Source of the DNA: Spinellus fusiger
Lineage: Eukaryota > Mucoromycota > Mucoromycetes > Mucorales > Phycomycetaceae
Length of the DNA stretch: 64,000 nt
Direction: 5' to 3'
Assembly: GCA_025094145.1 (NCBI GenBank)
Contig: JALLLS010000081.1
Coordinates: forward strand, 1-64,000
Part shown: in pieces, positions 1 to 10,157 of the stretch
Layout of the letters: each line of letters opens with the position of its first letter
Position numbering within the stretch: position 1 is the first letter of the stretch
Notes under the pieces: model-generated
Told to the model about the DNA's origin: nothing
Databases searched by the model: none
Seen by the model: only the letters and a program-made list of their open reading frames with translations
Program-made: the position numbers and the translations under genes

Positions 1-9
1 CTGTGTCTG

Positions 10-1706
10 CTACAGAGACAGGTGCCTCTTCTTGACCTCTTGTCTGAAATAAAGATATATTCTCAAGCCACTATAACAACGTCAATCACTAATAGACGAT
101 GGTCAGTATGCTTACCTCTGCTGCTGCTTCTGCTCTTTCTCTCTCAACTGCACTTTTTTTCTTGTCCTTTGGATATTGGAACTCATCCAGTGTCTGTGGA
201 GAAGGAAGAAATAGTTCAGGACTAGAGCAGAACACAGTGCTTTTGAAGCCAGGATCAAGGGAAGATGTATGTGCATGGCGTAATCTAGGCTGGGTTAACT
301 ACATATACCTCACCCCTCTCACAGACACTCTTTCTCTCTTACCTTTTGGCATACTCCATAAAATCCACTTGGATAACTTTGGCTGACAGTCGGTAGATAA
401 CACCACCACAAGCTGCTAACTGATCAATGTTTTCTTCATCCTCCAGTGTATGAACAGAGTCTGTAGAATCATCACTAATAATCTCAATGTCCCCATGGTT
501 ATAGATGCTATGGTACTTTGACTCTACAATTATTGGGTGACGCTGTGTTCTACGTCGAGGCTAGGACAATCAGCAAAAAAGGGGAGTCACTGACACTGTT
601 CTCTTACCATGGCATGTTCAGCATGGTTAGGACACATCCAATTCCTAGTGACATTGGGTGGAATACACATGGGAGGATCAAGACAGTCCATATGCCAGTA
701 AAGAGGACAATAATCACAGCCTACCATTGGAGCGGCTACTGCTGTTTTACGGCACCGATAACAAATGATGAACCTGCCATCCTTGTCTTTCAGCTGATAG
801 TAATCAGGTTCCTCTCTCTGTCCATGCCTATGTCCTCTTGTTACTATAGTCAACACGCCAAAAGAAGCCTCACCTATATCTCACTGATTTCACAGTAGTA
901 GCATCAATATAATCACCCATGGCATTGGCACCCACTTGTCCTGTATAAGTCAACAGTCTTGTTTTCTATGCATTTACCTCCTCTGAAAAACATGCGAATG
1001 TCCTTTGGCAATTTGAATGTTTTTGGATTTTTTCCTTTCAAGCCTAAAAGCAATCCCTCAAAGAGATTCTGGCGTTCAACTGTCTTTTTTTTTGTCTTCT
1101 TTCTCTTTTTTGGCTGCTGTTTTTCCTCGTGTTGGGAGCGACATTCTTCACAGAACCACTGTCCTTCCAGTTGCTCTACTTCTTTCTCTTCCATGGGTGG
1201 GTCCACACATGTAAAATGAAATACTTTTGGACAGGCATCACAGCATAGAAACCGTCCTAGCCCACCACACACATCACACTCATCGTTGTTCTAGGCTGAG
1301 GTTAGATCCTGCAGGGCCTGTCTTACTCACATCCGCTTCTTTCTTTTCTGCCCGAGGTTTCCGACTGACTTTGTGTCGAGTAGATTTTTGGGGTTCTCTG
1401 GACTCTTGTCAGTGGCCATCACTGGAATTCCACTTACATTGGATCCTTCTTTCGTTTTCTCGGGGGAGATCCTTTGTTAGTTCTTGGACTTGGGCTTGGA
1501 CTGGGTGGATGGGACACTGCTATTGGACTAGAAACACTAGATGGACTAGACATGCTGGATGGACTGGAAGGATTGGAGGTGTTGGAGGTGTTGGAGGTGT
1601 TGGAGGTGTTGGAGGGATTAGAGAGACTAGAAAGAATTAAGGAAGACGATCCCTTCCCACGGTAACTACTCTTGCTTCTAAGAGATCCCGAACGAGCAGT
1701 GGCCAT
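10..1706 (-). CDS. RCO1: RCO1/PHF12-like double PHD-finger protein (Rpd3S-type complex subunit)
   Basis: Eight exons: 1438-1706, 1331-1397, 978-1290, 874-940, 608-827, 343-560, 116-193, 10-43, giving 421 aa. PHD finger 1 lies near residues 115-165 (CDVCGG...FLCCDACP...FHFTC...WFCEEC). It is followed by a Lys-rich linker and a second atypical PHD near 255-305 (CYRC...GCDYCPLYWHMDCLDPP...WMCPNH). This PHD-linker-PHD layout and the second-finger signature are those of yeast Rco1 and animal PHF12, which hold the Rpd3/Sin3 histone deacetylase (Rpd3S) on transcribed chromatin with an MRG protein; that role is inferred. The N-terminus has a Ser-Asn-Thr repeat from a 9-bp tandem repeat. All introns are 37-149 nt. 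The acceptor at 827/828 could instead lie 7 nt away in the same phase. The last two tiny exons are the least certain. Confidence 0.85.
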
Positions 1707-2874
1707 ATTGGAATATTATTGCTTTGTTTTCTTTCTTTCTTTCTTTCTTTTTTGGCGTGGGTGAATCAACAGGATCAATGGGATCAACAGAAACAATAAG
1801 ATCAACAGAATCAATAGGATCAATGGGATCAATCAATTGCTCCAAATCTTATTCTATGGCCAGAGCATAAGTATCCAAACATATATCTACATAGCGTGTC
1901 TATGTTCTCTGCACCTACTTTGTCTTTGGCTGCTGGGTTGACTTTTTGAGGCGTCACTAATGCAACAGGAAATACAAGGGATGCACTCTAAAAAAGATAC
2001 ATTTTTATCCATTCCACCCTCCTTATCAAATAGGATGCACCGTAAACGCTTACATTTCTAGTCAATACTAAATAATAAACAGGTGATGAAGAACAAATCT
2101 TCAATGGAATCTCTTTCTTATTGATCTATGCATAGGAATAAAGGAGAGAAATGAGTCTGTTTCTATGACTGCAGTGGAAAATGCATGGATTCTACACTCT
2201 TTCTCTTGTAGATACATATAGGAATAAATGACCGTGAAAATAGGCAAACATCTACTGAAAAACAGAAACACTCTCTACACACTCAAGGACTGCTTCTCTC
2301 TCTCTCTCTCTATCTCTTATACCTTGACACTAAGAAGAAGTGTCTTTTTCTTCTTCTTCTCTTACCTTGTGCCAATACCACTTATCGTTTGGATCGGGCA
2401 GTGAAAAATAACAGTGGAAAAAGAAGAGAGAAAAGAAAGAGAGCGAGAAAGACAAGGCAAATCTGTCGTTGAAAAATATATAAATAAAATACAAGGTGGA
2501 GTTATTAGAATACAGTTTTAAAATTTATTAGTAGGCGCATGTTTTATTTTCTTGCATTAGAAAAGATAATACATGTTTTGGAATGCAGTTGGAAACAGTG
2601 TCTAAGCATCCACAAGACCATAAAAGAGAAATCTGTTTAAACACAATTGTAGAAGAGATATCTTCTGTGCAGGCTCTACTAAAGATCCTACTAAAGATCC
2701 CACCACAAACCCCAGCGAATTTCATAAACTATAAACTAGAGACAACAGAGAATAGACTGGGAGTGCTTTATTTAGCTTATGTTTTCTGCATAAATGTAGG
2801 ACATGGACGGGTAGAAAGACAGTAGAAAGGACTGAGAATGTCAGAAGAAAGAAAAGGGTTTCCTCTCTCAACCA
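1707..2874. other. Upstream region of the PHD gene, no confident gene
   Basis: This region contains a (TTTC)n run near 1731-1751, a block of imperfect GATCAA/GATCAATGG repeats at about 1766-1840, and AT-rich DNA with TC-rich stretches (2300-2360). On the minus strand the repeat block reads as an open Ile-Asp-Pro-rich frame that is closed just before the PHD gene start (see findings). Short open frames at 2528-2825 on both strands have no recognisable similarity. Confidence 0.5.
1766..1840. repeat. Imperfect GATCAA-type tandem repeat
   Basis: About eight copies of a degenerate 9-bp unit (GGATCAATG / AGATCAACA) lie in a row upstream of the PHD gene. On the minus strand the unit gives repeated Ile-Asp-Pro/Val codons. 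Confidence 0.7.
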
Positions 2875-3990
2875 TTACTTTTTCTTGGGAGCAGAAGGTG
2901 TCTTTCCTTTGATAGAAGGCATCTTTCCTTTGATAGTAGGCGTCTTTTCTTTGGTGACATTCTTTATAAAGTCAAGACAAAAGGCCTCTGACCGAGAATT
3001 CGATTCTTCTGATAATGGTGTGTGTAGTTTGAGAAGAGAATGAGTGTTTTCTTTTTTTATACTAAGATTCTGTTCATCAAACCATATACCCGTCTTGCCA
3101 TTGTGTGTATGAGAGTCTATGCTGTTCTCATCATCCCCTTCTTCAGATAAGGATTCGGGTGTGTTATGAACAGATACCTCTTTCTGTGCTGCAGATAGGC
3201 CTGAGGTTATTCTATCAGTGAGGGTAATATCCAACACACGCTCCATTGGCAAAGAGTATTGGCTTTCTCCTTGCTGAGTTGTTTTGGTTGCTTCATATTT
3301 AGGCAGACTCTTTGTCCATGCTTCTGATAGAGCATGACTTTGGGATTTACGACACGAATAGGAGGAATCAAATGGTGTGCATGAAGAAGAAGAGCTGTTC
3401 TCTATAGTAGAAGGGGGACTATAGCTTCTCTCTAGTGGTTTCTTAAGGTTGAGTTTGAAGGGATCCTTTTCATCGTCTGATCTACAGGTACGCCCCCATC
3501 CATTCATCTCTTTAGACTGTTTGTTAGAATCTTTGCTAGAAACATAAAGAAATACTGGCAATCGTGCTTGTTTTCTATAGCAGCCTTCTATCCATGTTGG
3601 CATAACAGTATGGGCTTTCTTCAGTAGTTTGTTAAAGCGCAGTCGTCTGCTACTCGGAGAAGAGAATTCATTGATAGGTGCCTGTATGATATGAGTGATA
3701 GTAGATTCGATCTTCCTAGCAATAGAAGCACCCAAGAGCTCGGCCATAGTAGCTAATTCACCCTGCTGTTGGATGTTTTCATCAAAATAGAGAGTAAAGC
3801 CTTTAAGCACTTGATGTGCTCCTGGGTGTAGTGTCACAGAAGGGTCATTCAACACCTGCACTTGTTGGGAGGGCCTTTGTGCCTTGTGAGGTTGAGTGGA
3901 GTATGTCCCTGTCTTTCTCTTTTTGATATTATGACTGTCTTTGGCTACCTCATGAGAAAAGGTCTCTGCGTTCACTTGGTGTAATGGCAT
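2875..3990 (-). CDS. Single-BRCT-domain protein of unknown role
   Basis: A single open frame of 371 aa. Residues ~60-145 form a BRCT-like fold: a strand and helix beginning at VLKGFTLYFDENI, an AELLGA helix, the THIIQ strand, and the MPTWIEGCYRKQARLP segment with the diagnostic Trp. BRCT domains bind phosphopeptides or partner proteins in DNA repair and checkpoint control, so a nuclear DNA-damage role is inferred only from the domain. The remainder is Ser/Thr- and Lys-rich and probably disordered. The C-terminus carries a short threefold repeat of a Lys-Thr/Met-Pro-x-Ile-Lys-Gly type ending in a poly-Lys tail. I cannot assign it to a named BRCT family (XRCC1, ligase III/IV and others were considered). 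The ATG at 3990 is the first in frame. No intron is needed. Confidence 0.7.
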   Translation of the reverse strand: MPLHQVNAETFSHEVAKDSHNIKKRKTGTYSTQPHKAQRPSQQVQVLNDPSVTLHPGAHQVLKGFTLYFDENIQQQGELATMAELLGASIARKIESTITHIIQAPINEFSSPSSRRLRFNKLLKKAHTVMPTWIEGCYRKQARLPVFLYVSSKDSNKQSKEMNGWGRTCRSDDEKDPFKLNLKKPLERSYSPPSTIENSSSSSCTPFDSSYSCRKSQSHALSEAWTKSLPKYEATKTTQQGESQYSLPMERVLDITLTDRITSGLSAAQKEVSVHNTPESLSEEGDDENSIDSHTHNGKTGIWFDEQNLSIKKENTHSLLKLHTPLSEESNSRSEAFCLDFIKNVTKEKTPTIKGKMPSIKGKTPSAPKKK

Positions 3991-4921
3991 TGGATGAGAA
4001 ACAATCTCCTATTGTCCAAGGTGTTGAAGTAGCAACAATGGTTGCAGTCACAAACACGTCCAAAGTATTAGTTACAAATACATACGCCAAAGAAAGAACT
4101 TTAATAAGTAGAGTGATTCTAGAGCAGAAATACGAAAGAAAGAGTTCGATGCTATTACTGGTTTATCTGTTGATATAGAAATAAAGTGTAGTTTACATGT
4201 GTTTTTATTCCGAGACTGTATTTATACTACACTGATAATGATAATGATAATGACATTAATAATAATATCACGCGCTGTAATGCCAAGTATCGTGGCGTGT
4301 TGATCTCTCTTAGAGATATCTCATTAGAGACAGAGTATTCTGCCGTACTGTTGCCATGGAACACACTCAAGTACTGTGGAACAATAGGTTGTTATGCATG
4401 AATGATTAGAGTGAACAGGAGAACAGATCAATAGGACAATGGCATTTCTGATTTATTCTTATGAAAGAACAAACAATCAACAAGAGGTGTAGCATTGATA
4501 TTGTCTATTGTCTATAGAGGTGTGGATAGTTTGCTGTATAAAAGTATTCTCAATTCAATTTTAAAAAAGAAAGATAGAAGCTCACACCTCTATTGTCACA
4601 CAAATAATAGTAGTAATAGTAGTAATAATAATACTAATACTAATACTAATACTAATACTAATACTAATACTAATACTAATGCTAATGCTAATACTAATGC
4701 TAATACTAATACTAATAATAAATACTTTTATATATATATATATATATTATTGCTGTTCTTGCTAGGATAATTACAAACAAAAAGAACTACACTTTATAAA
4801 ATGAATAGAGATAAGCTTATTATGACTGGAATCTCTCTTTTCTCCTCTCAACCCTATAATAGATAAACATGGACATTCAATGATTCCATAGGATATATCA
4901 ACATAATATGACACATTTGGA
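3991..4921. other. Intergenic region with microsatellites
   Basis: No gene is recognised between the BRCT gene start and the BMT2 stop. It holds imperfect (GATAAT)n near 4235-4270, the ACTAAT array (annotated separately), and a TA run at 4730-4746. Confidence 0.6.
4603..4720. repeat. (ACTAAT)n / (TAATAG)n microsatellite
   Basis: A near-perfect hexanucleotide array: TAGTAA units, then more than ten ACTAAT units with interspersed GCTAAT variants, followed by a (TA)n run to 4746. The plus strand reads as an open Asn-Thr/Asn-Ala repeat, which I regard as non-coding. Confidence 0.9.
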
Positions 4922-5848
4922 TTAGGATACACTCTTCTTTCCACGTGGTTGCAGTACAATGGAGAAGTTGTTTCTCTCGCCTCCCTCTCTACCAGGCAAC
5001 ACCTTCTTCTTCCACTCTAGTTTGCTAATCGTGGGTGTTTCTGTAAGCTCAAGCAGATAATAGGCTAATTTGTTAGAAAAGTGATGATGAATACAGCGTG
5101 CAAATCCAATGGATGTCATCATGGCCAAGAAGTGCTCATGTGACATATAGCGTGAGTTGTTGATGCATGGCAGTGGCAGAACAAGAAAGAGATACTTCAG
5201 ATTGTTTTGTTGTGTGGACACTGATAAAAGATGTCTGGCCTTAAGGAGCATTCTACCTAAATAACATAAGCAAGCATCAATAACAGAATAGAGGGATGGT
5301 TGTGGCTGTTTTCTACCTCTGTCCAATGGATCTCCTGCAAAATTCACTACTAGACTAAGGCACACAATATCAAAGGGTTGTTCTGGTGTGTCTATTGTAA
5401 GAAAGTCCTGCTGTTCAATGGCTGGGTGCTGTGGGTTAAGGTCAATAGGTCGACACTGGATCCATGCTGCATAAGACTTGTAGTTATCAGGCGCAACAGC
5501 TCCCACATCCAAGAGGCGGAGTGGCTTGACGGCCTTGTCTACACTGTCACTGCAGTGTTCCTTAAGGGTCTTTATCAGCCATTTGGACGAGTCTCCTCCA
5601 CGTGTTTTACTTTGTCCAAGTTGTGATGCCTTTTGATACCAGTCAATACCCCCCATGCTCCTCATTTCTTCCAGGATCTCCTTTTCCTTGTTTGGATCTC
5701 CCTTTCCTTGTTGACATTTTGCTAGTTCCTTGTTGAGAACATGAAAGCGTCGAATAAGACGAGCTGTTTCTGCTGATGACCGTTTAAAGTGACTGTTTGT
5801 GTCGCTGCGTTGGACTGTCAGTGGCACTTTTTTGCGTGCTTTTCCCAT
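4922..5848 (-). CDS. BMT2: 25S rRNA adenine-N1 methyltransferase, Bmt2 family
   Basis: Bmt2 is the nucleolar SAM-dependent enzyme that methylates N1 of one adenine in the large-subunit rRNA (m1A2142 in yeast). Visible are a basic N-terminus, the MGGIDWYQKAS segment, the LLDVGAVAP SAM-binding motif, an acidic strand-2 end (IDLNP), a FDIVCLSLVVNFAGDP block and the LFLVLPLPCINNSRYM signature of the family. The frame is open for 308 codons, but a 60-nt intron at 5257-5316 (GTAGAA...ATTTAG) very likely interrupts it: removing it joins GDPLDRG directly to RMLLKARHL as in homologues, giving 288 aa. The intron length is a multiple of three and has no stop. The gene is divergent from the glutaredoxin-like gene, with 159 bp between the starts. 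Confidence 0.9.
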   Translation of the reverse strand: MGKARKKVPLTVQRSDTNSHFKRSSAETARLIRRFHVLNKELAKCQQGKGDPNKEKEILEEMRSMGGIDWYQKASQLGQSKTRGGDSSKWLIKTLKEHCSDSVDKAVKPLRLLDVGAVAPDNYKSYAAWIQCRPIDLNPQHPAIEQQDFLTIDTPEQPFDIVCLSLVVNFAGDPLDRGRKQPQPSLYSVIDACLCYLGRMLLKARHLLSVSTQQNNLKYLFLVLPLPCINNSRYMSHEHFLAMMTSIGFARCIHHHFSNKLAYYLLELTETPTISKLEWKKKVLPGREGGERNNFSIVLQPRGKKSVS

Positions 5849-6007
5849 TCTAATACTACAGAGAGGACCCTATCTTTTGTGGGAGGGATCTACACTTCCC
5901 GAGTGTCTTTCCATCACGTGATGTTGGCCCGGGGTTTCCTTTCCTCTTTCTCTTTCTTCTTTAATCTTTCAGTACAGTGGACTGTGGCTGTGACTCTCTT
6001 CTTTCGC

Positions 6008-6353
6008 ATGGCTTCTCGTCTAGTTCAGCTGACACTCTTCTCCTCCAGCACCTGTTCTCTGTGCACCACAGCCAAAGAGGCTATTTTGCGTGTACAGAAA
6101 AAGGTAAGCTGTCATGACAACAGCTTGTTTCTCATTGGATAAGACTCCCTTTTCACTGTCTGTGTTGGATATTCACCGAGAAGAATGTCCAAAAGAGTTT
6201 GCTGATAAGTATATCTTTGATGTTCCTGTTCTGCACATGAATGGCCAATTCCTTATGCAGCACCGTATCCAAGAGGAGGTTCTGTTGCAGGCCATTGAGA
6301 AGTGCAGAGCCACACCCATCCTCCACCCACCCCAAGAAGAAAAGCCTTTTTAA
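6008..6353 (+). CDS. Glutaredoxin-like protein (C5orf63/YDR286C family)
   Basis: Two exons, 6008-6103 and 6144-6353, separated by a 40-nt intron in phase 0; 101 aa. The thioredoxin-fold start LTLFSSSTCSLC carries a CxxC pair at residues 16 and 19. The C-terminal half contains FDVPVLHMNGQFLMQHR, with the cis-Pro (VPV) loop and the strongly conserved NGQFLM segment of this small redoxin family. Members are small thiol-disulfide proteins of poorly defined function. An upstream in-frame Met exists, but the preceding sequence is pyrimidine-rich and non-coding in character, so the ATG at 6008 is chosen. The gene shares a short bidirectional promoter with BMT2. Confidence 0.88.
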
Positions 6354-6627
6354 TGAGTAGGACTGTTTATCCTCTTTCCTAGCAAGACATTTGCTTCCTT
6401 CTCTTTCTAATGTTAGTCTGAGTGGGCTTATTCATTACACAGAGCCCACACTAAGACCACGGCTGTTGTACTGGGATTAAAATAAATAAATAGCAGCGTT
6501 TATGATATTTACAGTATAGAACTCTATCGTTTGTATAGCCAGAAAAAGAAAAATAGAAGGAAAAAAAAACAAGAGCAAGAGCAAATAGAAAAAAGAAAAG
6601 AGAGAGAGAGAATACAATCTATTATCA

Positions 6628-6929
6628 TTACATGACTGCACAGCAACCACCGCCTGCTGCAGGTGCAAAAGGGTCTTCTTTCTTATCAATGGATCCCCAC
6701 AGAGATGGAATCATTGGATCTTTGGTTGTCTTGCAGTATTCGATAAGGCTATCAAAGCACCCCAAGAGTGTTTAGTCCTAGCTAGGGAGACTGCCGTTGA
6801 TAAATACCTCGAAGATGCTGAAGAGACGGTGATTCTTGGCACATCTAACTGTTCTTTAAGACGCTTATTCAACTCCAACAAACGGTTGAGCTTAGCTTCG
6901 GCAATGTTTTGGGCTCTTTTCAAAGGCAT
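6628..6929 (-). CDS. Heterotrimeric G protein gamma subunit
   Basis: Two exons, 6808-6929 and 6628-6748, with a 59-nt intron that carries a GACTAAAC branch-like site and ends TGATAG; 80 aa. The helical N-terminus (KLNRLLELNKRLKEQL) pairs with G-beta. The second exon gives LIEYCKTTKDPMIPSLWG, and the protein ends Cys-Cys-Ala-Val-Met. That is a CaaX box for farnesylation preceded by a Cys that may be palmitoylated, as in fungal Ste18-type gammas. It is expected to act at the plasma membrane with G-beta in pheromone, nutrient or mating-signal transduction. An unspliced reading hides the C-terminus, so the splice is needed to see the family. The gene is divergent from LYS4. Confidence 0.9.
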
Positions 6930-7238
6930 GATTGTGGTTAATGAGCGTAGAGGGGCGAGATGGGAGAAAAAGGAGAATGACCAAGCTGTGTATTATTGTG
7001 TTGCAACCGTAGGCCAACAAACAAAGTCCGACACTAGTGTTTCACACGGACTGGTGCTTCCTCTTTTGGACTTACTCTCGAGATGTAGGCCCATGGATCT
7101 GTGATAATCTCAAGGGCTTTTATATATATATATATATATATTGATATAGATAGGTATTAATATATTTACATTCTTGGCTGTTGTCTTATTCTGCCTTGTT
7201 GTGTTGACTTGTTATATCTATATTATTACCAACAAAAG
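6930..7238. promoter_or_regulatory. Shared upstream region of G-gamma and LYS4
   Basis: A 309-bp head-to-head interval. It contains a pure (TA)n tract at 7120-7141 about 100 bp before the LYS4 start, which could serve as TATA or nucleosome-free DNA. No specific factor site is assigned. Confidence 0.45.
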
Positions 7239-9615
7239 ATGATATTTCTCAAGGCCAATGGAGTCTGGACAGCACGAGCAAGGTGTACGGGACAATGGAT
7301 CCGTTCCACCTGTCACTACAGCACAGTCCATGGTACAGACACACAGAATATAATTGAGAAGATTGTCCAGAAATATGCATTGGATCTTCCAAAAGGAGCC
7401 ATCGTCAAGAGTGGTGACTATGTGTCTATCCGTCCCCACCGCATCCTTACCCACGACAATACAGGCGCAGTGATTCCAAAGTACAAGACACATAAAAGAG
7501 AAGAGCAAAAGAGCACTGACCCTTCTTTGTGTGTAGGTTCAAGTCCATTGGTGCGACTCAATTCTACAATGCACAACAGCCTGTGTTTGCCCTGGATCAT
7601 GATGTACAAAACACAACAGAGAAGAACCTCGCCAAATATGCTGCCATTGAGTCCTTTGCTAAACAGCACGGGATTGACTTTTATCCTGCTGGACGGGGCA
7701 TTGGCCATCAAATCATGATTGAAGAAGGGTATGCATTCCCTGGGACATTGACTGTTGCTTCTGATTCCCACTCCAACATGTACGGAGGCATCGGTGCACT
7801 TGGAACACCCATTGTGCGCACAGATGCAGCTGCCATCTGGGCCACGGGTCAGACATGGTGGCAAATCCCTCCTATTGTCAAGGTGGAGTTGAAGGGGGGA
7901 TTGCCTACAGGAGTCACAGGAAAAGATGTCATCATTGCTCTCTGTGGACTATTCAATAAGGACCAAGTCCTCAATACAGCCATTGAATTCCATGGTCAGG
8001 AAGCCCTTGCAGCCTTGTCGGTGGAGGATCGTCTGGCTATTGCTAACATGACTACTGAGTGGGGGGCTTTGGCAGGTGTCTTTCCTGTGGATGCATTAAC
8101 ACTGGCGTATCTACATAAACGCATGCGAAGAATAGCCCTTACTCACTTTGAGAATAAGAATCTTAAGCCTACACCCAAGGGACAGACCTTTGTCCATCCT
8201 CGAATCAACGAAGAAACCCTCAAGGATTTGGTGGAGCATTCTTTGGTGGCCTCTCCTCATGCCACCTACATCAAAACATTGTCACTGGATTTATCCACCC
8301 TCTCTCCTTATGTGTCAGGCCCCAATTCCGTCAAGGTGGCCACGCCTCTTGCGGCATTGGAGAAGCAAAACATCCAGATTCACAAGGCCTATCTTGTGTC
8401 GTGTGTGAATTCGCGCCAGAGTGATCTTACTCAGGCAGCCCATGTTATGAAAGGTCACAAGGTGAAGCAGGGCGTTGAGTTTTATGTGGCGGCAGCAAGT
8501 TCAGAAGTGCAAAGGGAAGCAGAAGAGACGGGGGTATGGAGCACTCTTCTTGAAGCAGGCGTCAAAGTACTTCCAGCTGGGTGCGGTCCTTGTGTGGGTA
8601 ACGTAACTTGTAACTATAGATCTCTCCTAAAATAAGAACACTTGCTATGATAGGACTTGGCACAGGTCTATTGAAGGATGGAGAGGTAGGCATTTCAGCT
8701 ACCAATCGTAACTTCAAGGGTCGTATGGGATCTCCTTCTGCTCTTGCCTATCTTGCTTCTCCAGGTAAGCACTCTTTATAGTACATATGTATAAATGTAT
8801 AAATGTATAAATGTATATTTATAAGGGTCTATCCAATGCAATGACTAATGTGTAATTTCTATTAGCTGTGGTGGCAGCCTCTGCTATTATGGGAAAGATC
8901 GCTTCTCCTGGGGCTGTTCATGGCCTCCCACTCAACAGCAGTGTACCCTTGCCTACCATTGATATAAAAATACCCTCCCCTACACCTATCCCTTCAAAAA
9001 CAACCAATGTACAGGTCCTGCCCAATTTCCCTGCTACCATCCAAGGCGAACTCTTATTCTGTCCTGCTGATAATCTTAACACAGACGGCATCTACCCTGG
9101 AAAATACACCTACAATGATGATATGACAGTAGAAGAGATGCGTAAGGTTGTTATGGAAAACTATGATCCCGAGTTTGTCCATCGTGTTCAAGAAGTAAGT
9201 TCTGGTGCCTTATCCGCCCTCCTCTGACATGTGTAAGGGAGATGTGCTAGTAGGCGGATTTAACTTTGGTACTGGATCTTCGCGTGAACAAGCAGCCACT
9301 GCTATTAAATCTAGAGGCATTTCTATTATGATTGCTGGCTCCTATTCTGACATCTTCAAGAGAAACTCTATCAACAATGCCCTGCTACTGATTGAATCCC
9401 CAGAATTAGTGAATGATCTTAAGCAGCATGTGGACACACATGTACTGACACACCGCACAGGTTGGAAGGTGACGATTCATGTGGCAGAAGGCAGAGTAGA
9501 TGTAAAAAAGGAAGATGGAAGCAGCAAACAGTACAGGGTGGGAGGACTTGGTAAAAGTGTCCAGGAAATCTGGCTGGCCAATGGATTAGAAGAATGGGTC
9601 AAGGAGAGACTTTGA
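7239..9615 (+). CDS. LYS4: Homoaconitase, mitochondrial
   Basis: Five exons, 7239-7480, 7537-8597, 8654-8764, 8866-9194, 9238-9615; 706 aa, the usual size. It dehydrates and rehydrates homocitrate to homoisocitrate in the alpha-aminoadipate lysine pathway of fungi, in the mitochondrial matrix. The Arg-rich, acid-poor N-terminus looks like a transit peptide. Fe-S cluster cysteines are visible in SCVNSR and in PAGCGPCVG, with other aconitase-family blocks [25 protein letters not shown] and, in the swivel domain, [14 protein letters not shown]. The third exon (111 nt) bridges [16 protein letters not shown]. Intron 3 contains a threefold ATAAATGT repeat (about 8789-8815). The initial in-frame codon upstream (TTG) is not used; the ATG at 7239 fits the transit peptide. 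Confidence 0.95.
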
Positions 9616-9644
9616 GTTGATAGAAGAGTGATCTTATTGTATCA

Positions 9645-9905
9645 ATGCACCTTATTATACAGTTTAAAGTATTTTTATTTTTTGAGTGTGGTTTGCTATT
9701 CGCGCATTAGGCATATCAGCCACCCTATGAGAACTTTTGTAAAATAAATAATAGACATAGCAACACTTCAAATACATAAGTGAAAAATAATAATGCAAAG
9801 AGGAAGGAAACACAAGGACAGAGAATATAAAACCTCAATGAGGGAAAAATGATGAAAGATGAGAAATGATGGTAAAAGTTTCATTGTACAGTGAGAACGG
9901 TAAAT
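9645..9905 (-). mobile_element. 5'-truncated LINE, 3' end only
   Basis: This stretch matches the segment at about 33110-33345 almost throughout, including the shared blocks TTGCTATTCGCGCATT, GCCACCCTATGAGA, ACACTTCAAATACATAAGTG and AAAACCTCAATGAGG. At 33.1 kb the same sequence is the 3' non-coding tail of a LINE on the minus strand, so this is a solitary minus-strand 3' end whose 3' terminus lies near 9655. No coding sequence remains. Confidence 0.8.
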
Positions 9906-10060
9906 ATTGTGAAAAATAAATGTCCTTTACTAAAAAATAAATGTCACTAAGCCAAAATTAATTGTCCTAAATGGCTAATAATTTAGATATGTAGTAAGTG
10001 TAAACCACACTTATAATCAAATTTAATCCAGATTATGACTTCAATAAAAATCAATAGCTT

Positions 10061-10120
10061 CCGATGTATGTCATTGTGGGTCGATGTGAGTCGTTGTGTG
10101 TCGATGTGTGTCGATGTGTT
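10061..10120 (+). repeat. Six 10-bp tandem repeats in LINE 5' UTR
   Basis: Exactly six successive 10-bp units of consensus TCGATGTGTG (with variants such as CCGATGTATG and TCATTGTGGG) end 37 bp before ORF1 of the LINE. Short tandem units in the 5' UTR are common in LINE promoters; that role is inferred. Confidence 0.8.
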
Positions 10121-10157
10121 TCTTTTTTCTCTTTTTTAACACACAACATAAATACAC

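Noticed and set aside
587..856. Separate small PHD gene
   Set aside because: It is exon 5 of the RCO1-like gene; splice sites on both sides are in phase.
4495..4770. Plus-strand 91-codon frame with Asn-Thr repeats
   Set aside because: Produced entirely by the ACTAAT microsatellite and TA run.
6477..6689. Minus-strand 70-codon frame overlapping the G-gamma end
   Set aside because: Wrong frame; the spliced G-gamma second exon explains the sequence and ends in a CaaX box.
7218..7864. Minus-strand frames with Cys-rich translation over LYS4
   Set aside because: Antisense shadows of the homoaconitase coding exons.
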